From the NCBI GenBank assembly GCA_947652115.1, contig OX393562.1, forward strand, positions 13,436,573 to 13,500,572: a DNA stretch of 64,000 bases, read 5' to 3'. Below, piece after piece: positions 43,874-53,809 of the stretch (its first letter is position 1; the number at the start of each line of letters is the position of its first letter). A model generated the notes under the pieces. The model saw only the letters and a list, made by a program, of their open reading frames with translations. It did no database searches and was not told the DNA's origin. The DNA is from Blastomussa wellsi. Lineage: Eukaryota > Cnidaria > Anthozoa > Scleractinia > Plerogyridae. The translations under genes were made by a program, and so were the position numbers.

Positions 43874-44178
43874 AGATTTTGAAAAAGTGTTTGACTCCCT
43901 TGAGTGGGGTTTTGAAATGACGCAGCTGAAATAATTATTATGAATTTTGGACCTAAGTTTTAAAGGTGGATTTGCAATTTACTGTTACATCACAGACTAT
44001 CATCAGCAGCCACCACGCAGATGTACTGGGACAGGTGTCTGCATGGGAGGTCATAACATCAGCATATGCATCATCAATAACAGAATTTCTTCCAAGCCTT
44101 AAAGTGCACCTAACCCCAAAATATTATTTTCGCTAAAATAAACCTTTGCACCAGTTTTTGAAACGCATTGCACCTTTT

Positions 44179-44765
44179 GGCAAATGAGGGTGATGGTAAA
44201 TTTTCAGCTCGGTAAATTATACATGAAAGACAAGTTTATCAACATGACACGAGCGTGGGACAAAGAAAAATTCTGAGTCCCCGACAGGAATCGAACCCAT
44301 GACCTAACGAACACCGGGCGGGCGCTCTATCCACTGAGCTACGAGAACTCGTGGAGAGCTAGGTCATTTTTACTGAGTTCTTATGTGACATGCGTCCTGC
44401 ATACTGCTAGGTCCAGCAATGTCGATTTCATCATGAGTTGTGGCAAATGAGGGTGATGGTAAATTTTCAGCTCGGTAAATTATATATGAAAGACGAGTTT
44501 ATCAACATGACACGAGCGTGGGACAAAGAAAAATTCTGAGTCTCCGACAAGAATCGAACCCATGACCTCCCGAACACCGGGCGGGCGCTCTATCCACTGA
44601 GCTACAAGAACTCGTGGAGAGCTAGGTCATTTTTACTGAGTTCTTATGTGACATGCGTCCCGCATACTGCTAGGTCCAGCAATGTCGATTTCATCATGAG
44701 TTGTGGCAAATGAGGGTGATGGTAAATTTTCAGCTTGGTAAATTATACATGAAAATTTATCATCA
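44179..44765 (-). repeat. 263-bp tandem repeat carrying tRNA-Thr-like SINE heads (2.2 copies)
   Basis: GGCAAATGAGGGTGATGG starts units at 44179, 44442 and 44705. Each full unit carries, on the minus strand, a tRNA-like head with GTAGCTCAGTGGATAGAGCGC and GGTTCGATTCC boxes and complementary 7-bp acceptor ends (GTTCTCG with CGGGGAC in the first unit). The anticodon stem does not pair, so these are not working tRNAs. The two full copies differ at few sites, so duplication is recent. Confidence 0.85.
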
Positions 44766-44773
44766 CCCTCAAC

Positions 44774-44938
44774 ATTTGTTCCACGACCGAGTCAGAAGGG
44801 GCGTGGGTCTATTCCCTGTTTGATGCCACAAACTGATTTGAATCGCATCAAGTCTTTGTAAACATGCATGCAAATTAGTTTGTGATGTCAAATAGGGAAT
44901 AGACCCGCGCCCCTTCTGACTCGGCCGTGGAACAAATG
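44774..44938. repeat. 165-bp inverted repeat (~65-bp arms)
   Basis: TTTGTTCCACGACCGAGTCAGAAGGGGCG... pairs with ...CGCCCCTTCTGACTCGGCCGTGGAACAAA, with GTGGGTCTATTCCCT and AGGGAATAGACCC inside. It looks like an independent MITE nested within the TTAA element. Confidence 0.8.
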
Positions 44939-45463
44939 ATGCACAACTTTGAATGCTATAAATAGCCAGAATTTTGTGAAAAGGACAAACAAAGGGTGTA
45001 ATGCATTTTGAACTGGTGAAAAGGCTTATTTTAGTGAAAAAATATTTTGGGGTTAGGTGCACTTTAACCTTCTTCAACAACATCTTTCCTGGGCCGGGCG
45101 TCTTTTTAACCACCTTGTAATCTACTTTCTACACCTAGGAATTATTTTCCCCAATTAATCCAATAATTTGTGGGTTCTTCTTCGCCAAAATTACTGTTGT
45201 TCAACCGGGTTTAGAAGCCATCGAAACCTCGAGTATTAAAATCTCAGACCTGCCAACTCCTGACAAAGGAAAATCTGGAGACCCATGAAAAAAAATCGGG
45301 AGATTGTACAAAAAGTAGTGAGATTCTATTTTTTTCTGATCAAGATTAAACAAACCCATTTTCCATCGAGATAAAGTTCTAAGCATAAGCAAAAAATCAC
45401 AGTAGTTTGGTACAAAATAGTAAGAACAGTGTTCTCCTTTATTAGTTTATACCTTTATGGCAC

Positions 45464-45800
45464 TGTGGGAGAAACCGCTCCCGGGAATCAATCGCTCGGC
45501 GAACACGTGGAATAAGTACAGCTTTCCAGCTTTCTTTACTCACTCTTTATTCAGCCCATCCATCGCTGCACCAGCGTAATACATCAGGCATAAAACGAAT
45601 TTACCGTGCACCGCACTATACGTGCATTCACATCATAAATCGTTAATCCAGAAAGACGCGAGGAGAAAGAGAAGAAGAAGCTTAAAACTTCGTGCAAGCT
45701 CTTCATCAAGTCATAAACATCTGACCAAACTCTAATCACGTAATGCAAAAAAAAACAAATAAATTATCATAATTAAACTTCGCGGGAAAAAGACACGACA
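45464..45800 (-). repeat. BEL/Pao 3' LTR
   Basis: A 337-bp LTR. On the coding (minus) strand it starts TGTCGTGTC and ends CTCCCACA, the TG...CA rule. It differs from the 5' LTR at two places only: near the GTACAGCTTTCC/GTACACGAATTTCC site, and CACGTAATG/CACGTGATG. GCAC precedes it at 45460-45463. Confidence 0.95.
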
Positions 45801-45910
45801 TAGCGGCCCCACAAACGGGCTGAATTACGCAGTTCGTTTGTCTAAACTTAACAAAGTGTTCTTTTAACTCAACGAATCTTATCTGTTACTATCAGTCGAC
45901 AGTTCAATGT

Positions 45911-48900
45911 TCACTTATCATTGGTAGTTTCCTCTAGTAGGCATATTTTGGTAACAGGGCGGTGAAACACGCCGCCTGCAGTCTTGACTTTAGCAGACCG
46001 CACTCCTTCGTCTTCTCCGGTAAACACTTCCACCACACGCCCCATTGGCCATCGGTTGCGCACCAATTTATCCTCTGCTAGGAGTACTAGATCGCCAATC
46101 CGCACATTTCTCTTTGACTTGAACCATTTTGGCCTACTCTGGAGGGCTGGCACGTACTCTCGAATCCACCTCTTCCAATAGTGGTCTGCAAGAAACTGCA
46201 CTTTTCTCCAACGCCTTCTGGAGAACAAATCCTCATTCACAAATAATCCAGGTGGGAGTTGAGTAGCCCTCTGCAAGAGGAAGTGGTTAGGTGTCAGGGC
46301 TAAACAATCATCAGGATCATCTGAAACAGCGGTAATAGGACGATTATTGACAATAGACTCCACTTCAGCTAACAGTGTCCTCAGTTCAACATCAGTGAGA
46401 AGTGCATCTCCAACTGCACTCTTCAAATGCTTCTTCGTAATCTGTACAAGACGTTCCCATACTCCCGACATATGGGGTGCGGCAGGTGGCTGGAAGACCC
46501 ACTTTATCCCCTTCTGCTGCAAATGTCGTTCAATTTTCTCTTCATTCCAACCCGCAATAGCCTCTTTCAATTCTCTGTTTGCTCCCACAAAGTTTGTCCC
46601 TCTGTCGGACCACATTTCTTTGGGTGGTCCCCTTCTACTAATGAACTGGCGGAGAACCATAATGAAATCATCTGTTTCAAGTGATGGTGTTACTTCCAGA
46701 TGGACAGCACGAGTTGTAAGACAAGTAAACAAGCATCCCCATCTTTTCGCAGTTCCGCGGCCCCACTTAACCGTTAGTGGCCCAAACAGATCAACACCAG
46801 TAAAGGTGAATGGAGGATGGTACGCCTCAAGCCTTGCTTTCGGTAGGGACCCCATAAGCTGCTCCATAGGTTTAGCATTCATTCGTCGGCACTTGATGCA
46901 GTTCCTAATAGTCGTCTTCACTAGACTTCTTCCACCAATAATCCAGAACATCCTTCGTACCTCACACAAAGTTTGTTCTCTTCCACTATGGGCAGCAGAC
47001 TCATGGTAGTGACGAACAATTAAATGGCTCACAGGATGACGCTTTGGTAGAATCATTGGGTGCTTCTCGTCCCACGACAACACCACAGCGTTCTGCAATC
47101 GACCTCCAACTCGGAGGATTCCATCCACCAACACTGGTCTCAGGTTTCTCAGATTACTAGAATTCTTCACTTCATTACTCTTCTTCACTTCTTTGATATC
47201 TTCTGGAAAGCATTCACTCTGAATGCTGCGAACAATGACTTGAGTTGACTGACTCAACTCCTCTAAAGTCAATGGTCCGGTAGAACGGGCGACCCGGTTA
47301 TTCTGGATCCAATGGCAAAATCGCACTAACCACGCGACTCGGCGTTGCAAGATTCGCCATGAACTGCAGTTTTCTATAAGTTTCTTTAAGCCTCCATGGT
47401 CCCCCTTTTGCGCTGAATCCGTTTTACTGCATTCACTAACATGGCTTTCAACTGGATGTGATTCTACAGTAGTGGGGTAAGCATTTGCTGAAGTCCGTAC
47501 CTCCGGGTCGCTGTCTGGGACTTCTCCATGTGTTGTACTTGGCCAGCATTCTTCTGTCTCCCAAAGAAAGTTGGGCCCTCTCCACCAGCGCTGCTGACTG
47601 GAGAGTTTCTGTGGGGTTAGACCACGCGACGCGTCATCGGCAGCATTGCTCTTTCCCGGGCAATGCCTCCACTGATCAGGTGAGGTAACTTCACGTATTT
47701 CAGTTACACGGTTGGCAACATACGTCTGAAACTGCTTGGTCTCATTCTTGATATACTGCAGTGTTGTCTGTGAATCTGACCAAAATGTAACCTTGCTTAT
47801 CTCATACGTCAGTTCATCTATAAGTACTCGGTACATCTTTACAGACAAAGTGGCTGCTTGCAACTCAAGCCTTGGAATTGAAATTGGTCTCACTGGGGAA
47901 CTTTTGGACTTTCCAACCAAAAACGAACATCTTATAGTTCCACTGGCATAAACAAATCTAAGATAGGCGCACATGCCATAGCCATCTTCAGAAGCATCTG
48001 AGAATAGATGAAGGGATACGTCACATGCTGTGCCATCAACCAGGTGGCATCGCGGCACTTGAATTTGTGACAAGGCAGACAACTCACACTTCCACCTATT
48101 CCAACGGCTATGCAATTCTTCGGGTATTTCATCATCCCATCCCAGATTCAGCTTCCACAACTTCTGTAAAATCTTCTTAGCTTCTAAGACAACTGGGCAA
48201 ACAAATCCCATGGGGTCATACAGCGAACTTACTGCCGAGAGAATTCCACGCTTTGTAGATGGCTGGTGGGGTTCACGAACCTTGAACAGGAAGACATCTT
48301 TCTCCACATCCCACTGAACTCCTAAGGTTCTTTCTACTGGCAGGTTCTCAAGATCCAAATCCAGGGTTGGCCTTGCCCGCTCTTCCTCAGGTATCTTTGA
48401 CAGTACCTCACGGTTATTGCTCATCCATTTAGTCAGCCTGAATCCAACGTCACTGAGTAGACAGGTTACTTCTTCTGCTAACGAACTTGCTTCGCTAACT
48501 GTCCTTAATGACTTGACAAAGTCATCCACATAAAAGTCCTTGTTGACAGCATTTACAGCCTCATCACTGAATTTTCCTCGACTATCCTCTGCAGCTCTCT
48601 TCAAGCAAAAGTTTGCACAACTGGGTGAGTCGGTAGCACCAAAGATATGGCTTGTCATCTGAAATTCTGAGGGTCTCTCAAGGTCACTGTCTTCCCACCA
48701 AAGGAATCTCAATGCATCAGCATCTTCTGGTGGTACCTTGACTTGATTAAACATGCCTTCTATGTCAGCTACAAGTGCTATGGGGTACTGTCTAAACCTC
48801 AGCAGAACACCCAACAAGCTGTTGGTTAAGTCTGGACCCTGGTGCAATTGGTTGTTAAGTGATACTCCGTTATGCATAGAAGCCGCATCAAACACAACTC

Positions 48901-49906
48901 GGATTTTGTCTTGTTTCTGAGGATGAAATACACCATGATGTGGTAAATACCATGTCCGTCTACTTCGGCGCGCTGCTTCTTCCTCAGTCAATTTCCTGGC
49001 ATATCCTCTACTAATGAGGTTGTTCATAAATTCTCTGTATTTTCTGTGAAATCCTTCGTCACGTTTCAGCTTTCTCTTTAAAGACTGCAATCTTGCTTCT
49101 GCCATCTGTTTGTTGTCTGGCATCCAAGGGCTGTCACTTTTCCACAACATTCCAATTTCATAGTGACCTTCTACAACACGAACAGAGCCTTTCATTCCTT
49201 TCAGTGCTTCTTGATCCTCAACTGACATGCCCTTCTTGGAGCTCCTGTTCATGTCAATGTCCTCCAGTCTCAAGAATTGTTTCATTTGGTGATCCAACAT
49301 CTCATCACCATACTTAACAAAGTTAACATTCACTGGCTGAAGACACGAGGCGCTTGCAGCATCCACTGGTCCGAGCACAGCCCATCCCAGTACAGTGCGA
49401 ACAGCATATGGTTCTCCTGACCTTCCTTTCCTGTATTCTTCATGCACTTGAGCTTCAGGAACATTTGCACAAATTAACATTGTCACTCGCTTGTCATCAA
49501 CTTCAGGGATTTTTAGATCACTTAAATGAGGCCATTTTGACAAGTCTGTCACTCTTGTCGCTGTGACATTAAGATTGTCTACAACCTTAGCGTTCTTAAT
49601 TGTTACAGTGCGATCTTCGCAAGCGTCGACAGCCTTCACTTGGACATTGGCTTGGCCAACCTTTACTGAAGACTCTCCTGACAGTGTACACACAGCCAAA
49701 GTGTCACAGTTGCTGACTTCTAACCCAATTTTATCAGAAAGTGCTTTGGAAAGAAATGTCTCTTCGCTCCCAGTGTCAAGCAGAGCATAAGTAGTAACAG
49801 AGTGTCCTTCCTTGTTCATCACCTCAACAGGTACAACTTGCAAGGCAACCTTGGTCCTTAATGACATAGAATACATGTGCTTCAATAGGCTCTGTAGTTG
49901 TGGCAT
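45911..49906 (-). CDS. pol: BEL/Pao pol polyprotein
   Basis: A 1331-aa intact frame. Aspartic protease: ALLDTGSEETF, active Asp44. Reverse transcriptase: Asp381 in ALVADIEGMF and Y459-V-D-D in FYVDDF. RNase H: Asp637 (LFSDASEDG), Glu681 (RLELQAA), Asp711 (FWSDSQTTL). Integrase: zinc-binding HYHESAAHSG...CIKC (966-1006), catalytic Asp1039 (GVDLFGP), Asp1101 (SDRGTNF) and Glu1151 (GVWERLV). The C-terminal DUF5641-type tail has WKRWIREYVPALQSR. All catalytic residues are present, so this copy may be active. The frame is +1 relative to gag and overlaps its end, so Pol probably needs a frameshift or reinitiation; Met49906 lies inside gag. Confidence 0.95.
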   Translation of the reverse strand: MPQLQSLLKHMYSMSLRTKVALQVVPVEVMNKEGHSVTTYALLDTGSEETFLSKALSDKIGLEVSNCDTLAVCTLSGESSVKVGQANVQVKAVDACEDRTVTIKNAKVVDNLNVTATRVTDLSKWPHLSDLKIPEVDDKRVTMLICANVPEAQVHEEYRKGRSGEPYAVRTVLGWAVLGPVDAASASCLQPVNVNFVKYGDEMLDHQMKQFLRLEDIDMNRSSKKGMSVEDQEALKGMKGSVRVVEGHYEIGMLWKSDSPWMPDNKQMAEARLQSLKRKLKRDEGFHRKYREFMNNLISRGYARKLTEEEAARRSRRTWYLPHHGVFHPQKQDKIRVVFDAASMHNGVSLNNQLHQGPDLTNSLLGVLLRFRQYPIALVADIEGMFNQVKVPPEDADALRFLWWEDSDLERPSEFQMTSHIFGATDSPSCANFCLKRAAEDSRGKFSDEAVNAVNKDFYVDDFVKSLRTVSEASSLAEEVTCLLSDVGFRLTKWMSNNREVLSKIPEEERARPTLDLDLENLPVERTLGVQWDVEKDVFLFKVREPHQPSTKRGILSAVSSLYDPMGFVCPVVLEAKKILQKLWKLNLGWDDEIPEELHSRWNRWKCELSALSQIQVPRCHLVDGTACDVSLHLFSDASEDGYGMCAYLRFVYASGTIRCSFLVGKSKSSPVRPISIPRLELQAATLSVKMYRVLIDELTYEISKVTFWSDSQTTLQYIKNETKQFQTYVANRVTEIREVTSPDQWRHCPGKSNAADDASRGLTPQKLSSQQRWWRGPNFLWETEECWPSTTHGEVPDSDPEVRTSANAYPTTVESHPVESHVSECSKTDSAQKGDHGGLKKLIENCSSWRILQRRVAWLVRFCHWIQNNRVARSTGPLTLEELSQSTQVIVRSIQSECFPEDIKEVKKSNEVKNSSNLRNLRPVLVDGILRVGGRLQNAVVLSWDEKHPMILPKRHPVSHLIVRHYHESAAHSGREQTLCEVRRMFWIIGGRSLVKTTIRNCIKCRRMNAKPMEQLMGSLPKARLEAYHPPFTFTGVDLFGPLTVKWGRGTAKRWGCLFTCLTTRAVHLEVTPSLETDDFIMVLRQFISRRGPPKEMWSDRGTNFVGANRELKEAIAGWNEEKIERHLQQKGIKWVFQPPAAPHMSGVWERLVQITKKHLKSAVGDALLTDVELRTLLAEVESIVNNRPITAVSDDPDDCLALTPNHFLLQRATQLPPGLFVNEDLFSRRRWRKVQFLADHYWKRWIREYVPALQSRPKWFKSKRNVRIGDLVLLAEDKLVRNRWPMGRVVEVFTGEDEGVRSAKVKTAGGVFHRPVTKICLLEETTNDK

Positions 49907-52157
49907 TCACCTTAGCTTGCTGCTTTGGTCCTGTGTTTTCTGGGGAATTTGCAGCTGCTTCCTCTTTGTCCTCTGCTGCCTTGTGCAGTAAGGAATGGTG
50001 AGGTTGCTGGCAGTGCTTACATCTAAAGGTTGACTGGCACTGACTAACAAAATGTCCCTTTCGCAGACAGTTTAAACAAAGTCCCTTATACCTTGCAAAG
50101 ACTACTCTCTGCCTTACAGATTTGCTCATAAAGTCAGGGCAATGTTCTATCCTGTGTGCAGACTCGCAACTATAACATCTTCCTCCCTGAACACCTTTCT
50201 GCGCTGCAGCGTTTGAATCCTTATTTGAGACAGATGGAGTTTTAGTCCCATTGGTTCCAACTTGTGTAGCCATGGTCATCACTTTGGACTCACTAGAGGT
50301 TGGAGGCGACGGTTTTCGACCACCTCTTGTGTTTTTTCTTGACACAAACTTATTTGTCTCACCAACCTTTCCAAATACTGGGTCATTAGCCGCATCAGCA
50401 CGCCTTTCAATGAATTTCACTAGATCTTTGAGACTTGGGAACCTTCCACCTTCCCTGATCCGCTGAGCTTCATCTCGCCACTTCAGCTGGAATGTGATGG
50501 GAAGCTTTCCTGCCATTTTTGCCAAATTTGTCATGTTCATTTCGGAGAGGGCATTCATTGACGTTAAGGTCTCATACAAAGTCCTTGAGTGGTCAGCAAA
50601 CTTCCGCAATCCTGGTCCATCATTGCTTGATATGTTTGGCCCATCAATCAAAGCATCAACACATGCCTTTGTCACTATATGCGGTTGCCCAAAACGTTGC
50701 TGCAACATTTCAAGAGCCTTTGACAATCCACCAGGTACTCCTTCAAATCCTGCGACAGCACTTCTAGCTTGGCCATCAAGAAATTGCAAAAGACGTGACA
50801 TTTTCTGAGTTTCTGAAATATTCTGAGTACCAACCATTTCGTCAAAACGCGCCTTAAATCTGAAGTATTCGCATGGGTTACCAGAGAACGTGACTACATC
50901 CAAAGGAGGGAGGTTAGATTTAGTTACTATTGAGTCTATGCTAGCTGTAAGCTTGGTCATCATAGTCTCTGTAGTAATGTTGAGAAGAGATGCATCACCA
51001 GACAGACGATCACCACCTGGTGGTGAAGTTCTTTGTACAAATGGGTTAGCAACTGGATTCAAATTTGACTCTTTAACATTAACTTCTGATACTGCTGCTC
51101 CACCAGGAGTTGAGCTGAATAATGGAATATCTGCAGGCACTGAATTTTCAGGTAATGGTACTTGTGATAGATACCTTTCATCTTTAAACTCAGGTTTACG
51201 TTCCGTAATGTCTAGCCCTTTTGGCTGATCCTCATTGTCTTCGAAAGTGAGCTTAGGTTTAACGTCCTCGGGTTGCTCCTCACCCCTGATGTCATGTGCA
51301 CTACTCTCTCTACCAACAACACTCACAGCATCTTCCAGCTCCTCATAAAACTGAACTTTCGTATTAGCTAACTCTGCAGCATCCTCAGCTTCTGCAATTT
51401 GATTATCCAACTTTAACTCCAACTTTAACTGTTCCTCCTTTAATTTTCTAGCTTTAGCTCTTTTCAACTGCTCTACTTTCTTTTCAGAAAGAATCTTCTG
51501 CAACTTTGCATCTTCACGTGCTAGACTAGAACCTCGCGAGCTGCTAGAGCAAATACTTTGATCATCTTCCCCACGTTGGAATAGTGGCAGATTAGGTGAG
51601 AATATCTCGGTGAGATCCATAGGATCATCTACTCCAGGGCCTTTACCATCGGCGACACTCGTAAACTGTTCTTCTACACCAATCATGTATTGATCAATTG
51701 ATTTGACGTAATCATAATAAATTTCACTGCTCTTAGCATAACAATCCTCTTCATGCATCTTTTCAACACTTTCGGCCGCTAACAACTTGATCAACTCATA
51801 GTAGACATGTGAATATCGCTTCCACTGAGTATTTAAACGATCGGCTTCGATTCCAACTTCAACTGAAAATTTGTAATGTTTCAAGTAGCCATCTATCTTA
51901 CGATAAATCTTCGTAATTTCGCCAAGATGCCCACCCTTAGATCGTTTTAACGTTAAAATTCTCTCCGAAATCACAGATTCATCAATGAAGGGATTCAAGG
52001 TTCCTTTCCTTACTGTTTCGACAGTCTCGGAAATCGCATCCCTTTGGCCTTCCGCCATCTTGAATTGAATTAAGCTTACAACAACAACAACAAAAATGTA
52101 CCTCAAAATGACGAGTCCCTCCACAGTCTTGCCACTGCAGTTCGCTCTCACGTACAT
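49824..52157 (-). CDS. gag: BEL/Pao gag protein
   Basis: A 777-aa frame; the likelier start is Met34 at 52058, in AAGATGGCGG, since the first 33 residues read as upstream leader. A coiled, Lys/Glu-rich middle (LSEKKVEQLKRAKARKLKEE) leads to a DUF1759-like capsid region (LPPLDVVTFSGNPCEYFRF onward). Two zinc knuckles follow: CYSCESAHRIEHC and CLNCLRKGHFVSQC, the second a textbook C-x2-C-x4-H-x4-C, then FRCKHCQQPHHSLLH. It packages element RNA into cytoplasmic particles. It ends 83 bp inside pol. Confidence 0.92.
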   Translation of the reverse strand: MYVRANCSGKTVEGLVILRYIFVVVVVSLIQFKMAEGQRDAISETVETVRKGTLNPFIDESVISERILTLKRSKGGHLGEITKIYRKIDGYLKHYKFSVEVGIEADRLNTQWKRYSHVYYELIKLLAAESVEKMHEEDCYAKSSEIYYDYVKSIDQYMIGVEEQFTSVADGKGPGVDDPMDLTEIFSPNLPLFQRGEDDQSICSSSSRGSSLAREDAKLQKILSEKKVEQLKRAKARKLKEEQLKLELKLDNQIAEAEDAAELANTKVQFYEELEDAVSVVGRESSAHDIRGEEQPEDVKPKLTFEDNEDQPKGLDITERKPEFKDERYLSQVPLPENSVPADIPLFSSTPGGAAVSEVNVKESNLNPVANPFVQRTSPPGGDRLSGDASLLNITTETMMTKLTASIDSIVTKSNLPPLDVVTFSGNPCEYFRFKARFDEMVGTQNISETQKMSRLLQFLDGQARSAVAGFEGVPGGLSKALEMLQQRFGQPHIVTKACVDALIDGPNISSNDGPGLRKFADHSRTLYETLTSMNALSEMNMTNLAKMAGKLPITFQLKWRDEAQRIREGGRFPSLKDLVKFIERRADAANDPVFGKVGETNKFVSRKNTRGGRKPSPPTSSESKVMTMATQVGTNGTKTPSVSNKDSNAAAQKGVQGGRCYSCESAHRIEHCPDFMSKSVRQRVVFARYKGLCLNCLRKGHFVSQCQSTFRCKHCQQPHHSLLHKAAEDKEEAAANSPENTGPKQQAKVNATTTEPIEAHVFYVIKDQGCLASCTC

Positions 52158-52425
52158 AGATAACCAATGCTAAACCAGATCACTCTAACTTCGATACGTT
52201 CGTGGCGTCCAGAGTGTCAATATTCTAAAATTACATAACTTTGACAGTCCACCATCTTGCGAGGAATTACGACGACAACACACTGACAACAACAATGCAA
52301 ATTTCAGCTGAAATGTACCTTGAACGACGATTAGCTCCGCAGGATAATATCAGTCCAGCCAAATCACACAATCAATCGATCCAAAACAATCCAACTTCGA
52401 CGTCTTCACGAAGTTTTAAGGGAAA

Positions 52426-52764
52426 TGTGGGAGAAACCGCTCCCGGGAATCAATCGCTCGGCGAACACGTGGAATAAGTACACGAATTTCCAGCTTTCTT
52501 TACTCACTCTTTATTCAGCCCATCCATCGCTGCACCAGCGTAATACATCAGGCATAAAACGAATTTACCGTGCACCGCACTATACGTGCATTCACATCAT
52601 AAATCGTTAATCCAGAAAGACGCGAGGAGAAAGAGAAGAAGAAGCTTAAAACTTCGTGCAAGCTCTTCATCAAGTCATAAACATCTGACCAAACTCTAAT
52701 CACGTGATGCAAAAAAAAACAAATAAATTATCATAATTAAACTTCGCGGGAAAAAGACACGACA
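52426..52764 (-). repeat. BEL/Pao 5' LTR
   Basis: A 339-bp LTR nearly identical to 45464-45800, located upstream of gag on the minus strand and so carrying the promoter. It contains a strong AATAAA-type region and GCACTATACGTGC words; no TATA box is clear enough to call. Confidence 0.95.
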
Positions 52765-52769
52765 TGCAC

Positions 52770-53440
52770 TAGCATTCCACTTTAATTTTCCATCTTTATT
52801 CGTCCAGATAATTTATTTCATTTCAGAATGATTTTTCCCCAAAAGCCGTGAGATTGGGAGCCTTGTCATGAAACTGTGAGATTGGGAGCCTTGTCGTGAG
52901 ACCGTGAGAAATGACAAAAAATCGTGAGACTCACGGCAGAACCGTGAGAGTTGGCAGGTCTGAAATATCCATACAAATAAATGAGTAAACAAAATGCATT
53001 CCAATATTAGGCATTGTGTAGCCATTATATTGACTGGAAAAAACACGGCTCAGTGGTGCTTTAAGAATGCATTTTAAACATCGTTTAACCGCTGTATATC
53101 AAGACAACATCTACACCGCGAATTAGACGTAAACAAGGGCTAAACTAGACTTCGCGTAAATATAAACCGGCCCTGTCTGTTCAAGCATGCACCCAAAGTA
53201 ATCTGTTATGCACCAAAAAGCGTTTTAAATGCTACCCTACCTACAAGAAGAATCCTTCACTGTTTAATTGACCAAAAATCGTCTGCAGGAAACCGAACAG
53301 ATAGCTTTCTGTGCATGCAGACAATGCTCGGTCAACCATGTAAAGTTTTTTTGCCATCTAAGCCGCCATCTTGGATGTTATGCACCTGTCAATGCAACCT
53401 CGTCCCCAGGGCCATCTGCGATTTCAAAATGCGTCCGCCA
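52770..53440. other. non-coding stretch with short internal repeats
   Basis: 52845-52930 repeats CCGTGAGATTGGGAGCCTTGTC-type words three times within the arm of the older inverted-repeat element. The rest is unique DNA with no gene. Confidence 0.5.
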
Positions 53441-53442
53441 GC

Positions 53443-53515
53443 ATTCTCGTCCCCAGAGCCACTTGTCCCTCTTAGCCGGCTGGGCCTGTGAACGAGGAAC
53501 AATTGGCTCTGGGGA
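53443..53515. mobile_element. CCCCAGAGCC hairpin MITE, copy b
   Basis: CATTCTCGTCCCCAGAGCCACTTGTCCCTC pairs with GAGGAACAATTGGCTCTGGGGAC. The right GAGAATG end is lost. Same family as 57000-57078. Confidence 0.7.
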
Positions 53516-53731
53516 CACACGATTTGATTCGCTGAAATCAAACAAAGGAAGTCCAATCACAGCACTGATGTGGAGACATACGATTTTCTAGTCCGAGATT
53601 CTAGGACTTCCGGAGTTCGTGTATATAGCATTTATGTTTCTACGTCTCGAGTGTTGTGATATGGCGGCCAGCGAACATTTTCACTTCCGTTTAATATTTC
53701 TTTGTTCTCAACAGCCAGTAAATCGTATGTC

Positions 53732-53807
53732 CCCAGAGCCCTTCGTTTTTTGTGCCAAGGCCCTGCCGGCTAAGAGAAACGAAAAGGGCTATGGGGACGA
53801 GAATGTT
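53732..53807. mobile_element. CCCCAGAGCC hairpin MITE, copy c
   Basis: TCCCCAGAGCCCTTCGTTTT pairs with AAACGAAAAGGGCTATGGGGACGAGAATG; the left CATTCTCG end is lost. The loop keeps GCCGGCTAAGAG, shared with the other copies. Confidence 0.7.
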
Positions 53808-53809
53808 GC

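Larger units (their letters stand above)
41360..43930. mobile_element. L1-like non-LTR retrotransposon, rearranged remains
   Basis: On the plus strand, about 41400-41610 encodes a broken APE-type endonuclease (NGRLLTLNATVEG, LGGDFNYCL), and 43866-43917 encodes a reverse-transcriptase motif A (FIDFEKVFDSLEW). Between them, on the minus strand, lies a different RT segment with thumb and zinc-knuckle-type C-terminus. Either a 1.8-kb internal inversion or one L1-like copy inside another explains this. The product is dead in both directions. Confidence 0.7.
44103..45063. mobile_element. 961-bp TTAA-flanked non-autonomous DNA transposon
   Basis: AGTGCACCTAACCCCAAAATATT at the left pairs with AATATTTTGGGGTTAGGTGCACT at the right, continuing about 80 bp inward. 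TTAA lies directly outside both ends (44099-44102 and 45064-45067), the target used by piggyBac and Kolobok transposons. The interior is the tandem SINE block and a second inverted repeat, with no transposase. Confidence 0.88.
45464..52764 (-). mobile_element. full-length BEL/Pao LTR retrotransposon
   Basis: A 7.3-kb element with near-identical LTRs, an intact gag and an intact pol. A 4-bp direct repeat GCAC lies at both borders (45460-45463 and, one base past the LTR, 52766-52769); a 5-bp version has one mismatch. LTR similarity implies recent insertion. I did not find a convincing primer-binding site next to the 5' LTR. No env-like frame. Confidence 0.95.
45245..52962. mobile_element. older CAGACCTGCCAACTC inverted-repeat element split by the BEL insertion
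   Basis: CAGACCTGCCAACTC at 45245 and GAGTTGGCAGGTCTG ending 52962 are terminal inverted repeats. Without the BEL element the host element would be about 0.4 kb. It is a relative of the MITE at 20885-21051. Confidence 0.75.

Noticed and set aside
44275..44350. tRNA-Thr gene on the minus strand
   Set aside because: Same head occurs again 263 bp away within a tandem repeat and the anticodon stem is broken.
46347..47009. 220-aa plus-strand ORF
   Set aside because: Antisense shadow of the integrase part of BEL pol.
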